Shown here: positions 36,727 to 44,928 of the stretch, piece by piece | Position numbering within the stretch: position 1 is the first letter of the stretch | How the letters are laid out: each line of letters begins with the position of its first letter | Source of the DNA: an uncultured Shewanella sp. | Lineage (GTDB): Bacteria > Pseudomonadota > Gammaproteobacteria > Enterobacterales > Shewanellaceae | DNA: 64,000 nt | Direction of reading: 5' to 3' | NCBI RefSeq assembly: GCF_947501665.1 | Contig: NZ_CANMWS010000018.1 | Location: forward strand, 62,001 to 126,000 | Program-made: the position numbers and the translations under genes | Notes under the pieces: model-generated | The model's input: only the letters and a program-made list of their open reading frames with translations | What the model was told of the DNA's origin: nothing | The model's database searches: none

Positions 36727-37053
36727 ATGACACGGCGAGTGAATTACGAATTTGAAGCCACCAAAAACAGTCATGGGGAATTTATTTGCGATCTTGTGTC
36801 TGAAATTGAGGCCGAGCCTTATTTTGATGAAGATTTTCATGAGGATCACTCTTTTCGTTTTCAGCAAGGAAGCCATTATCAAGCCTTTGATGCCGCGCAA
36901 GCTGATCGTGTGTTTAAGCAGAGCTACCGGCGAAACTTTGTAGAAGGTCAGCACGATTATATTGACAACATGCGTAAGCAATTTGATGAGATGAGGCAAG
37001 CCATGCTTGAACAAATGGAGTCGTTTACTTTCGTTAAAAATATGAGTAAGTAA
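36727..37053 (+). CDS. Unknown R-body island protein
   Basis: A 108-residue protein with an acidic, aromatic N-terminal half and a helical C-terminus with heptad-like Met/Phe spacing (NMRKQFDEMRQAMLEQMESF). GAGGAG overlaps the stop of the upstream gene, so translation is coupled. No family recognised. Part of a four-gene block with the activator. Confidence 0.65.
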   Translation: MTRRVNYEFEATKNSHGEFICDLVSEIEAEPYFDEDFHEDHSFRFQQGSHYQAFDAAQADRVFKQSYRRNFVEGQHDYIDNMRKQFDEMRQAMLEQMESFTFVKNMSK

Positions 37054-37057
37054 TACT

Positions 37058-37426
37058 ATGACAGTTGATTTGGATAAAATGTTGACAACAACGGATGATT
37101 TCCAAACGGATCAACTGAAAAAATTTACTGAATTTATGGAGACGAGTAAAGGAGTGGTTGCCAGTTTGGGAAGTGTTGAGAAAAAAACAGCACAAGGGGT
37201 GAGTCAAATACAGGCAGCATTGTCCACTTTTTTACACGCTAAAAAAGGAACGGATAGTTTACCGATTTTAGCCTTACAGTACGACAAAGCTTACATTGAG
37301 GTAATGGCAAAAGTGGTACTTGAGTTTGATGGATATCAAGATCCTACCTCATTTTGTGATTACATTGATGTGCGGTCAAAGCAAATTACCCTGGCCATGA
37401 AAAAAGGCAAAGTGAGCCATGAGTGA
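37058..37426 (+). CDS. Unknown R-body island protein
   Basis: A 122-residue mostly helical protein, starting four bases after the previous gene and overlapping the next by eight. No signal peptide, membrane segment or recognised motif. The ribosome-binding site is weak, suggesting translational coupling. Confidence 0.65.
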   Translation: MTVDLDKMLTTTDDFQTDQLKKFTEFMETSKGVVASLGSVEKKTAQGVSQIQAALSTFLHAKKGTDSLPILALQYDKAYIEVMAKVVLEFDGYQDPTSFCDYIDVRSKQITLAMKKGKVSHE

Positions 37427-37706
37427 TGGAGAAGAAAAAGAAAATGCAACGGAGTTAATCCAGGCAAATATTAATCAGTCCATTGCGTCGGCTGTCGAAA
37501 GTGCCACTGATTTGTTGCGTAATATTAGCACTATAGAAACAACTGTGATTGGTGTTGCGTCAGCCAAATGGCTGGCAGAGCCTGCAAATGTTGCCTATAA
37601 AGAAATCATTGAAAATGCCACGCAAAATATAGCTTTTGCAGTGGAGAATCTAGCCAATGTGGGCACAGCAGGTGCCAGTGTGTTGTCAGAATTGAAGCCT
37701 AAATAA
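37419..37706 (+). CDS. R-body island accessory protein, AKWLA family (copy 2)
   Basis: A 95-residue paralogue of the protein at 34769, sharing DLLRN...I.TTV....SAKWLAEP....Y.EII. It is helical and Ala/Asn-rich. It overlaps the preceding gene by eight bases. With copy 1 it brackets the activator block, suggesting that the island grew by duplication of a Reb-plus-accessory module. Confidence 0.65.
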   Translation: MSDGEEKENATELIQANINQSIASAVESATDLLRNISTIETTVIGVASAKWLAEPANVAYKEIIENATQNIAFAVENLANVGTAGASVLSELKPK

Positions 37707-38104
37707 ACAATAATAATGTGTGAATAAAATATTTTATTTATTTATAAAAACGAATAAAAAATAATATTGTTTATATTTTAATTATCTCATTGGCAATGTT
37801 TATTGAGTCTATTTTAATATTTGTTGGCATATGAGTGGCGGCTTTATTTATATTTTAATAGCGACTTTATTTGCGTTTGTAAAATAAAGATGAGTTTTAT
37901 TTTTAATTATTCGCTTATTGATTAAATCGAATTGTGATAATCCATCTCCCTATTATAAATATTGGGGGTATGGTCCAGCAATAAACTGAATAAGATGTTT
38001 GTTCAGTGTTATCTAACGTTTTCTCAATATTTTATCTTGAGGTGGAATATTAAAATGAGGAAGCTATCTATCAGTGTAATTTAACCCCCTAAAAGGAGAA
38101 ATGT
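37707..38104. other. AT-rich upstream region of the Reb triplet
   Basis: A 398-base region with long A/T runs, including the perfect palindrome AATAAAATATTTTATT near 37723. It holds one weak sigma-54-like element (37825) and a poorer one near 37966. The strong expression expected of R-body proteins should be driven from here. Confidence 0.5.
37825..37840 (+). promoter_or_regulatory. Weak sigma-54-like element before the Reb triplet
   Basis: TGGCATATGAGTGGCG has a full TGGCA -24 box and correct GG-N10-GC spacing, but the -12 box is TGGC instead of TTGC. It is about 265 bases before the first gene of the Reb triplet. Confidence 0.4.
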
Positions 38105-38344
38105 ATGGCAGAGGCAAAGCAACCAACCACAGTAAACGGTGCAATTATTGATGCTGTATCCGCTACAAATACTAAGGTATTGGCTGAAGCACCCGCTATG
38201 GCCATGGGCAGTTTGTATCAAACCATTGGTAATTCAGTCGCTATGGCGGCTGCAAATGCGGTTTATGCTCAGCAACAAGCCAATGTAACTTGCCAAGCGG
38301 CATGCACTTTAGGTGTGACAAAAATGTTTTCTCAAAATGGATAA
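38105..38344 (+). CDS. RebB-family R-body structural protein (copy 3)
   Basis: A 79-residue protein nearly identical to copies 1, 4 and 5 in the core (APAMAMGSLYQTIGNS and AANAVYAQQQ). It has two cysteines near the end (TCQAACTLG). AAGGAG precedes the ATG. Synonymous sites differ from copies 1 and 2 much more than the protein does, so selection keeps the sequence. First of a tandem triplet. Confidence 0.92.
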   Translation: MAEAKQPTTVNGAIIDAVSATNTKVLAEAPAMAMGSLYQTIGNSVAMAAANAVYAQQQANVTCQAACTLGVTKMFSQNG

Positions 38345-38384
38345 TCAATTGATAAACCGCCGTTAAATCTTATCGATTGATTAT
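38342..38384 (+). repeat. Inverted repeat between Reb copies 3 and 4
   Basis: ATAATCAAT and ATTGATTAT pair over nine bases with an inner GATA/TATC extension past one mismatch. No T tract. Possibly an RNA-stabilising hairpin between structural genes. Confidence 0.5.
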
Positions 38385-38414
38385 GTTAACTCGTCATAAC
38401 AAAGGAGACCAATT

Positions 38415-38654
38415 ATGGCAGAAGCAAAGCAACCGACTGTAGTGAATGGGGCAGTCATTGATTCAGTATCAGCAACGAACACCAAAGTATTAGCCGAAGC
38501 ACCTGCGATGGCAATGGGGAGTTTGTATCAAACTATTGGTAATTCAGTGGCTATGGCAGCGGCGAATGCCGTTTATGCCCAGCAACAAGCCAATGTGACT
38601 TGCCAAGCGGCAAATACGCTAGGGATCACTAAGTTGTTTTCAGACAACAAGTGA
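38415..38654 (+). CDS. RebB-family R-body structural protein (copy 4)
   Basis: A 79-residue protein, second of the triplet, ending CQAANTLGITKLFSDNK. AAGGAG precedes the ATG. The core is identical to copy 5 apart from a few residues at the ends (KQ versus TQ near the start, DSVSATN versus DAVSATN). Confidence 0.92.
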   Translation: MAEAKQPTVVNGAVIDSVSATNTKVLAEAPAMAMGSLYQTIGNSVAMAAANAVYAQQQANVTCQAANTLGITKLFSDNK

Positions 38655-38723
38655 TCTTAATGGGGAGTAACATCCACATTATTTAACTTTTATGAATATT
38701 ATTACTTAAAATGGAGAAAAAAC

Positions 38724-38963
38724 ATGGCAGAAGCAACTCAACCGACTGTCGTCAACGGTGCAGTGATTGATGCAGTATCAGCAACCAATACTAAAGTGTT
38801 GGCTGAAGCGCCAGCAATGGCAATGGGCAGTTTATATCAAACGATTGGTAATTCTGTTGCTATGGCGGCTGCGAATGCAGTATATGCGCAACAACAAGCT
38901 AATGTCACTTGCCAGGCGGCAAATACGTTAGGGATCACTAAGTTATTTTCGCAAAATAAATAA
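38724..38963 (+). CDS. RebB-family R-body structural protein (copy 5)
   Basis: A 79-residue protein, third of the triplet, followed by an intrinsic terminator. TGGAG precedes the ATG. Core as in copies 3 and 4. Three near-identical genes in tandem fit a need for large amounts of a structural subunit. Confidence 0.92.
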   Translation: MAEATQPTVVNGAVIDAVSATNTKVLAEAPAMAMGSLYQTIGNSVAMAAANAVYAQQQANVTCQAANTLGITKLFSQNK

Positions 38964-38984
38964 TGGCTGAGTGTAGGTAATGCT

Positions 38985-39016
38985 TATCCTCACTAGGTTT
39001 GGTGAGGATATTTTTA
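38985..39016 (+). terminator. Intrinsic terminator after the Reb triplet
   Basis: TATCCTCAC and GTGAGGATA form a perfect 9-bp stem with an eight-base loop, followed by TTTTTAATT. It would limit expression of downstream island genes unless the NusG paralogue suppresses it. Confidence 0.85.
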
Positions 39017-39085
39017 ATTAAGGCAGGGTCAATCAATATTAAGTTGAGAAGTCAGCATAAGAGAAAATGAATAAGGGAGAAATAT

Positions 39086-39505
39086 ATGAGTGAAACGGGC
39101 AGTGAAAAAGCAAATCAAAGTGCAGATAAACCTGAGGGGAAGACTCAAGAAGCTCATGATACTGTATTACAAAAAAGTGGTGCTTTTAGTGGTGTGAGCG
39201 GCCATTTTAAATCTGGTTGTGAGGATAATGTCCGTGGAGATCAATGGGCATTTAATTTCAATAAAGCGAAAAATGAAGTGGATCTTACCGTGACCTTAAA
39301 TAGCCCATCAATGCTTATGGAAATGGGTCACCAATATTTGGATACAACATTAAGCCTTGATGATGTCAATCAGCTTATTAGGTGGTTATTTCAAGTTAAA
39401 ACGACGGTTAAACAAGCCATGAATAAGGCCAGCATCAAACATGAAACCACTAAGGGCGGTGATCAAACGGAAGCGCCGGCACTCAGTGCACCAGCTAAAA
39501 GCTAA
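39086..39505 (+). CDS. R-body island accessory protein, WAF family (copy 2)
   Basis: A 139-residue paralogue of the protein at 34361. Shared are FSGVSGHFK/CVSGLFK, WAFNFNK/WAFCFNK, the NSPSMLMEM/NTPTMLVDM segment and IRWLFQVKT/LVWLFQVKT (about residues 35-110). It has longer polar tails at both ends. It follows the Reb triplet just as copy 1 follows the Reb pair. AAGGGAG lies upstream. Function unknown. Confidence 0.7.
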   Translation: MSETGSEKANQSADKPEGKTQEAHDTVLQKSGAFSGVSGHFKSGCEDNVRGDQWAFNFNKAKNEVDLTVTLNSPSMLMEMGHQYLDTTLSLDDVNQLIRWLFQVKTTVKQAMNKASIKHETTKGGDQTEAPALSAPAKS

Positions 39506-39679
39506 GTGCTCTGGCTAAAATCTAAGTGCTAAAAATAAAAATGCAGTGCATCGATTCAAGGCTAATTCACTCGCATTAACGTGTTGTGACTCTGTAAGAA
39601 AGTGGTAAGGGCTCTTACCTAACCAATTAAAACTCAGTGCATTAATCATTAATGACTGAGGTGAATATAGGAAACCATC

Positions 39680-40111
39680 ATGCTTTATCATCAACAAGCA
39701 TTGTTTACTGCTTGGCATTGGCCCAACCAATCATGGGTTAAAGCAAGGCAGGGCACTTGGCCAACACATGCTTTAGTGCGTGATCGCTATTTTGGTAATC
39801 TTCCCGTTGAATTAAAAGCGGCTATGGAGGCCATTACTGGGGAAAACCTACAGCGCGTACGTGTGCATTATAACTCACCCAAACCCGCAACAGTTCAAGC
39901 CCATGCCTATGCTCAAGGACTTGATATTTACCTTGCGCCAGGACAAGAACACCATTTACCCCATGAATTAGGTCATGTTGTACAGCAACTGAAAGGTATG
40001 GTTAAACCCACACGAACACTCAATGGCTTTGATATTAATGATGATGAACGTCTTGAACAACATGCGACCTTATTAGGTGAGCAAGCATTAAAAAGAGCGG
40101 TGATCGGATAA
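39680..40111 (+). CDS. DUF4157 protein with HExxH motif
   Basis: A 143-residue protein made almost wholly of a DUF4157-type domain. The segment after residue 40 (LPVELKAAME...V.VHY.S..P...QAHAYAQGLDIYLAPGQ) leads to HELGHVVQQ with H95, E96 and H99, a zinc-peptidase-like motif. This domain is frequent in proteins linked to extracellular contractile injection systems, usually as the N-terminal part of effectors; here it stands alone with a short tail. It may be a self-processing or carrier module. AGGA lies eight bases before the ATG. Confidence 0.8.
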   Translation: MLYHQQALFTAWHWPNQSWVKARQGTWPTHALVRDRYFGNLPVELKAAMEAITGENLQRVRVHYNSPKPATVQAHAYAQGLDIYLAPGQEHHLPHELGHVVQQLKGMVKPTRTLNGFDINDDERLEQHATLLGEQALKRAVIG

Positions 40112-40209
40112 AGTAATTTTTATCTATGTGATTTAAAAATTACTTTTATGTTTTTTAGTGCATCAGTGACTGTTTTTCACTTAATTGACTTTAGAGTAGG
40201 TGAGTTTTC

Positions 40210-40602
40210 ATGAATATAACATTTATTATAATCGTACTGTTTTGTTTGTTTACTATGGGGTGCATGTCTTCATATGAATCGCTCTATGGCACTGTGATTC
40301 CATTTGAGGGTGGAAAGTATCAATCCATTGTCCTTGCGAATGATAAAAAGGCGGTATTACGACAAGCAGCACATGACGTCAGTGTGTTTTGTAAGCAACA
40401 AGATGACAAGTATGAGGTTGTTTTATCGCAAAAAACGACCTATCGTGCACCTGATAAAGTGGACATTGGTAACCAATTCATTAATGCAATTGGGGATATC
40501 ATGATTGAAAATGAAAATAGAAAGCATGGTGATGCATTTGAGACCACGACTTTTTTTCAGTGCAAAAAACAAAGTTATCATCATAGAAAATTAACATTGT
40601 AA
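40210..40602 (+). CDS. Small predicted lipoprotein
   Basis: A 130-residue protein with a hydrophobic N-terminus and a lipobox ending at Cys18 (FTMGC). The mature part has two further Cys residues (VFCKQQD and FFQCKKQ) and no recognised family. It would be lipid-anchored, the only clear envelope lipoprotein of the island. Confidence 0.7.
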   Translation: MNITFIIIVLFCLFTMGCMSSYESLYGTVIPFEGGKYQSIVLANDKKAVLRQAAHDVSVFCKQQDDKYEVVLSQKTTYRAPDKVDIGNQFINAIGDIMIENENRKHGDAFETTTFFQCKKQSYHHRKLTL

Positions 40603-40919
40603 GCTAATAATACTCACTTTTCTCTGATGTTTTCTCGATTCCAAAAAGAAATGATCTTCTTACCTTTATTTAATTCAATGTGTTTTTTTCAATGAATAAT
40701 TTTTTATGAATTGCGCTTTATGACTCCTGTAACGATCTGTTCATTGTTCATGCATTCATTCCTAGTTTTAGTTAATCAGTACTAAATCTAGGTTGCTTAT
40801 GTAATGAAAGAAGCCAGACCAAGTGGGATATTGGAAATATTTCAAACGCAAGATTCAGCCTTGTTGTAAAAAATAGTCTGCTAACAATTGCTAAAGACCA
40901 ATTTAAGAAGGATTATAAT
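40603..40919. other. Intergenic region, nothing distinct
   Basis: AT-rich, 317 bases between the lipoprotein and SH3-like genes. I see no sigma-54 element, repeat or hairpin; a promoter is likely since the gap is long. Confidence 0.4.
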
Positions 40920-41822
40920 ATGTATGCACAAAAGAAAAAACCAGTACCAATACAAAAAAAGACACCAAGTTTATTACACCACACATTAAATACACCACTT
41001 GTTTGTTATGCATCAGACACTCATTTATTAGGAGTCATACAGAGAGTGCGAGCTCGAGGGCTTTATCAAACGAAAGAAGTAACCAGACTGAGGCAAACAG
41101 CATCACCTCATAATGAAATCATTGCGGTACCGCAAGGGGCTCTAGTTGATATTGTGGATGATAGGGTGAATAATTTTGCTGTCAAATTAATCCCAAGAGA
41201 TCATCGTTGGGGGTTATACAGAGGGCAAGCTGGATGGATAGCAACGACTCGATTACAAAATGATCCCGTTGCAAATGGGACAGCGCCTTTAGATAATGCC
41301 ACAATTAATGGTTATTGGACCACGTATCGTAATAATAATGCGCCTGCGCTATTTAGCCTAGCGAATTTGCAATATGTTTCAGTCAGTAATGGTGTTGTTG
41401 GCAGTATTTATTTTGAAGATGCTGCGACAGGCAATAATGGCCGTATACGCCTTAATCATCCCTACGGACCTGCTGTTGAGTCTCATGTTAATCCTGTGGA
41501 AGTGTATACTCATAATAATGCCAATACGGCTAAACCTAGCAGTAGCAAACGAGGAGAAGGCATGGTTGCAACAAGGCTATTTATGATAAATAATGGTTGG
41601 CATAATCCACCACGAGTAGGTGAGTATGTGTATGAGCTTTGGGCAAATGGCCCAAATGTGGCAGCCAGTCACCCTTCTCGAGGGCAGTACACTGCGCCTG
41701 TTAATTTTACTCAAAATATGATTAATGTGCTTTATCATGCGGTGCAAACGGAGCAAATTGGTAATAGCATCATGAGTAAATTGCGTAATCATGCCAATAT
41801 GGCCGCTCAAATTAATGCATAA
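40920..41822 (+). CDS. SH3-like domain protein with VIQR-type N-terminus
   Basis: A 300-residue protein. The basic N-terminus (QKKKPVPIQKK ... GVIQRV, residues 4-45) is like the low-complexity leaders seen in DUF4157-type and other eCIS-associated proteins. Residues about 55-120 resemble a bacterial SH3 domain (VTRLRQTASPHNEIIAVPQGALVDIVD ... WGLYRGQAGWIA, split here). The last 170 residues have no family I recognise (LNHPYGPAVESHVNPVEVYTH and GWHNPPRVGEYVYELW are the most distinctive parts). No signal peptide. Possibly a cargo or effector of the island. Confidence 0.65.
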   Translation: MYAQKKKPVPIQKKTPSLLHHTLNTPLVCYASDTHLLGVIQRVRARGLYQTKEVTRLRQTASPHNEIIAVPQGALVDIVDDRVNNFAVKLIPRDHRWGLYRGQAGWIATTRLQNDPVANGTAPLDNATINGYWTTYRNNNAPALFSLANLQYVSVSNGVVGSIYFEDAATGNNGRIRLNHPYGPAVESHVNPVEVYTHNNANTAKPSSSKRGEGMVATRLFMINNGWHNPPRVGEYVYELWANGPNVAASHPSRGQYTAPVNFTQNMINVLYHAVQTEQIGNSIMSKLRNHANMAAQINA

Positions 41823-42430
41823 GCGAAACGGTATTGTTAATCTGTGGTTTTTACTAGTTTATTGAGTTTAAAGTTTTTAACAGCGGGGGCTACACTAAGT
41901 TGCTAGGTTTACTTCTTATGGGCAAAGACTTATAAATCATCAATTGCTAGGCACTCAATAGCGAAAATAAAGGGGGACGTGATGTGAGTCATTCAATTGG
42001 TTTCAATAGATAAATTACTTGGGTATCTCACATTACTTGTTTTTAACTTTGTAGTTAGCGGTGAACAAGCTCAAGCAGTATCAGAGAAGTAAGGGATCCC
42101 TGTATGGCATTTTGAGTAAATACAATATATTGATTATTTGATATAGATAATCAATATATTAAATAGTACAGGCTATTTTCATAGGAATAAAGCTTATCTC
42201 TTTTCATTATAAATAACTTCCTGTATTGTCGGTTATACAATAATATTGATGAAAATAATCTAGCTTATGATGAATAAACGTCTTGATGATTAGTTTATGG
42301 GGTGCTGCTTACTTATTTTGATATTCACTTTTTAAATATGCTATTAATAAATCAAGGTGGGTATTTATTTTTCTTATCTATTTCAGTATTGCTGCCCCCC
42401 ATAACTTATTTAAATTAAGAATTTTTTATT
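41823..42430. other. Long intergenic region with a perfect inverted repeat
   Basis: A 608-base non-coding stretch. Apart from the 14-bp inverted repeat at 42124-42160 I see no gene, RNA or good promoter signal. GGGGGC...TTGC near 41885 has the wrong spacing for sigma-54. Confidence 0.5.
42124..42160. repeat. Perfect 14-bp inverted repeat
   Basis: AATATATTGATTAT and ATAATCAATATATT flank nine bases. No T tract follows on either strand, so a terminator is unlikely. It could be a cruciform or a regulator site. Confidence 0.8.
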
Positions 42431-43156
42431 ATGAATATACGTAACCATATTGAACTATTAACAGAGAAACGCACCTATTTCCTTAGTGTTGGATTATCGA
42501 TTATTTTAATTACTTTAAGCATATTAAACATAGTCTTTATTATTGCGGGTTGGCAATTAAACCAATTATGGACCTTATTTGGCGCATTATCCATGATACT
42601 CCTGCTGATTAATGCACCTAAGAATATATTAACTTTGCTAGTGTTAATGATTTTGTCGACGCTGGTGGTGGATGAAGAGTCTTTATTAGAAGTGGCGGCC
42701 AGTATTCAAGGAGAGCCGTTAACTAATATTCGAGATAGCCGCCAATTTGAAGCACCGACGATGGCATCAGTAAATCAAGTGGAAGTTAAATTAACAGATA
42801 AATTAAACACATTATTGAAAAGCAGGAAGGATTCAGAAGAAGTGATTCACAGCTTGGAGTCTTACCGTACAGAATTACAAGTTAAAACCGATTTATCGGG
42901 GCTTGATGAGGTGGATAAAGCTGTCATTCAATCGTTTTCCAGTCATGGAAAATTAACCGAGAAGGCATTTTTTTCGGTAATGAAAAATCAAGGCTACACC
43001 GATGAAAGAGCGATTACCTCTTATAAAAAACTGGCTACAGCTGATTACATTGCTAGCTCGCCAGATGATTTTAAACAAGCGCAGTTAACCAAACAAGGCA
43101 TGGCACTCGTTAGGGCATTAAACGCCGAAAAGGGCAGTCATCACCAGCAAAAATAA
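42431..43156 (+). CDS. Membrane protein with cytoplasmic winged-helix-like C-terminus
   Basis: A 241-residue protein. Two or three membrane spans lie within residues 15-80 (FLSVGLSIILITLSILNIVF, then WTLFGALSMILLLI and NILTLLVLMILSTLVV). A helical linker follows, and residues about 155-235 (VIQSFSSHGKLTEKAFFSVM...YTDERAITSYKKLATADYI...LTKQGMALV) have the look of a winged helix of the DprA/MarR kind. It may be a membrane-bound sensor or regulator. It precedes the lipase gene by 11 bases, so the two are co-transcribed. Confidence 0.7.
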   Translation: MNIRNHIELLTEKRTYFLSVGLSIILITLSILNIVFIIAGWQLNQLWTLFGALSMILLLINAPKNILTLLVLMILSTLVVDEESLLEVAASIQGEPLTNIRDSRQFEAPTMASVNQVEVKLTDKLNTLLKSRKDSEEVIHSLESYRTELQVKTDLSGLDEVDKAVIQSFSSHGKLTEKAFFSVMKNQGYTDERAITSYKKLATADYIASSPDDFKQAQLTKQGMALVRALNAEKGSHHQQK

Positions 43157-43167
43157 GGAGCCATTCA

Positions 43168-44238
43168 TTGAAAACTGGAATTATTCAAACTTCGACGGAT
43201 GAACAACAAGTTGAAACACTATTAAATAGAAAAGTACCAACTTATCGGCAAGCATACAGTGATAGAACCGCTTGGTTAATGGCATGTCTATCGGAACTAG
43301 CATATGTGCGTTTTAATCCTTTGATCGGAGATGATGCCGCTAAAATACAGTTAGTAGCTCAAGTGGGTGAGTTAATGGGCGAGCAGTCACAGTCATCTTT
43401 ACTGCAGATGATCCAAAGCTTAGGTTATGATCATTTAGCGGAGAGAAAACTGCTAATAAGTGAGTTAGAACGGTTACGAATGAAGCTTGTTGAAACATTT
43501 GATGAAGGTGGAACCCAAGCCATTTTAGTGAGTTGTCCACAATTTTTAATACTCTCATTTCGGGGGACTGAGTCTGATAGTTTAGAGGATATTAAAACCG
43601 ATGCGAAAGCTGTAACGACCCAATGTTCGTCGGGAGGTCGGGTGCATGTAGGCTTTAATCAGGCTTATGAAAAGGTGGAACAGTCGTTAACGCTTGCATT
43701 GAATAAGATTGGCCAAAAACAAAAACCATTATTGATCACCGGTCACAGTTTAGGCGGCGCTCTGGCGACGATTGCAGCTAAAAGACTTATTCATGAAGGA
43801 GGTATTGCTGCTTGTTATACTTTCGGCTCTCCGCGTGTGGGTGATGAAACTTGGGTAATGTCAATTAAAACACCAATTTATCGACTCGTGAACGCAGCTG
43901 ACTGTGTCACTATGATGCCCCCTGGGGCGGATACAATTACAACATTGAGTTGGTTATTACGCTTTATGCCTAAATTTGGGGAATCATTACGATTGACGTT
44001 ACAAAAGAAATTTGGGGGGTATTATCACGGAGGGGATATGCGTTACATGACACATTGTGATAATGGTGATTATCAAGGTGTTCAGTTGCTTGTGTCTGTG
44101 AGCTTTTTTAGACGTATTAAAGGGTTTATTATTAAAAATGTTAGCTGGAAAAAGCCATTAGCAGATCATTCTATTCGGATTTATCGTAAGAAATTGATGA
44201 TAATTGCCCATAAACGGGCGAGTGTCGATCAGAAATAA
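43168..44238 (+). CDS. Class 3 lipase
   Basis: A 356-residue alpha/beta hydrolase. It starts at TTG with AAGGAG eight bases upstream. ITGHSLGGALA holds the nucleophile S194; FRGTESDS is the oxyanion-region segment, and YTFGSPRVGD and RLVNAADCVTMMPP with the catalytic Asp are typical of fungal-type class 3 lipases. No signal peptide. In this island it is likely an effector or lysis factor acting on membranes, perhaps freed when R-bodies rupture the cell. It could also be a housekeeping lipase, but the neighbours argue otherwise. Confidence 0.85.
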   Translation: MKTGIIQTSTDEQQVETLLNRKVPTYRQAYSDRTAWLMACLSELAYVRFNPLIGDDAAKIQLVAQVGELMGEQSQSSLLQMIQSLGYDHLAERKLLISELERLRMKLVETFDEGGTQAILVSCPQFLILSFRGTESDSLEDIKTDAKAVTTQCSSGGRVHVGFNQAYEKVEQSLTLALNKIGQKQKPLLITGHSLGGALATIAAKRLIHEGGIAACYTFGSPRVGDETWVMSIKTPIYRLVNAADCVTMMPPGADTITTLSWLLRFMPKFGESLRLTLQKKFGGYYHGGDMRYMTHCDNGDYQGVQLLVSVSFFRRIKGFIIKNVSWKKPLADHSIRIYRKKLMIIAHKRASVDQK

Positions 44239-44274
44239 TTTATTGATAGCCAAATCCTATAAACGAGCCAATCT

Positions 44275-44928
44275 ATGAATAATCAATATAAAACATGTAT
44301 CGAATTAGTTCCTCCACTAAAAGAGTCGATTTCATTTAATCAGGACAGCTTAAGACGCCAGCTTATTCATCATGAAGGCTTGATGTGTGGTCTTTATTTA
44401 CCGCGAAATAATCAATTTTTTATTGGTGTTGGGCGTAATTTATCTCGTGATGGCGTCAGTGAAAAAGAGGCCAGTTATTTAATCAGTCGAGATGTCAGAA
44501 GAGCTAACTCCCTACTTGATGTAGAAGGAAAGCTATCATCCCCCAAGTGTCAATTAGTGGAGGGTGATTTAGCGCTATCTTTAGCCGCACTAATATCAGA
44601 TCATCATATTGGGGTGCATTTGTTTGACAATGGGATCACCCAACAAGAAGCGCATTATTTACTTGATAATGACATAAAGCGGATTGATTTTGAATTAAGT
44701 ATGGCTTGGTCACCTTTTTCAAGCTTGCCTTTTCATCATCAAGCGGTATTGATCAATATGGCTTTTGATATTGGGGTGAATAAAGTATTACGGACTCGAG
44801 ACTTATTAGCAGCGTTAGCAGAAGGAGCAGCTCATTTTGCAGCAATAGAACTAGAGGTTTCAGATTGGGCTAAAACGGATCGTAATAGGGCAAAAGAGCT
44901 CATTGCTCAATTAAGGTTGCCAGGCTAA
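44275..44928 (+). CDS. Degenerate GH24 lysozyme-like protein, catalytic residues lost
   Basis: A 217-residue paralogue of the GH24 protein at 31306: both share HEGL, IGVGRNL, the YLLDNDI segment and NMAFDIG/DMAFNLG. In the E-8-(D/C)-5-T arrangement only E34 remains; the second position is Pro43 and the Thr is Phe49. Catalysis by the usual mechanism is therefore unlikely. It may bind peptidoglycan, act as an inhibitor or immunity partner of the active paralogue, or be a structural adaptor. The reading frame is intact, so it is not an ordinary pseudogene. Confidence 0.8.
   Translation: MNNQYKTCIELVPPLKESISFNQDSLRRQLIHHEGLMCGLYLPRNNQFFIGVGRNLSRDGVSEKEASYLISRDVRRANSLLDVEGKLSSPKCQLVEGDLALSLAALISDHHIGVHLFDNGITQQEAHYLLDNDIKRIDFELSMAWSPFSSLPFHHQAVLINMAFDIGVNKVLRTRDLLAALAEGAAHFAAIELEVSDWAKTDRNRAKELIAQLRLPG

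Noticed and set aside
37965..37980. GG-N10-GC match in the region before the Reb triplet
   Set aside because: Apart from the four core bases it has neither the TGGCA nor the TTGC context, so it is within chance expectation.
42431..43156. Sigma-54 promoter before the membrane protein gene
   Set aside because: I checked the 608-base upstream gap and found only elements with the wrong spacing (nine or twelve bases between GG and GC).
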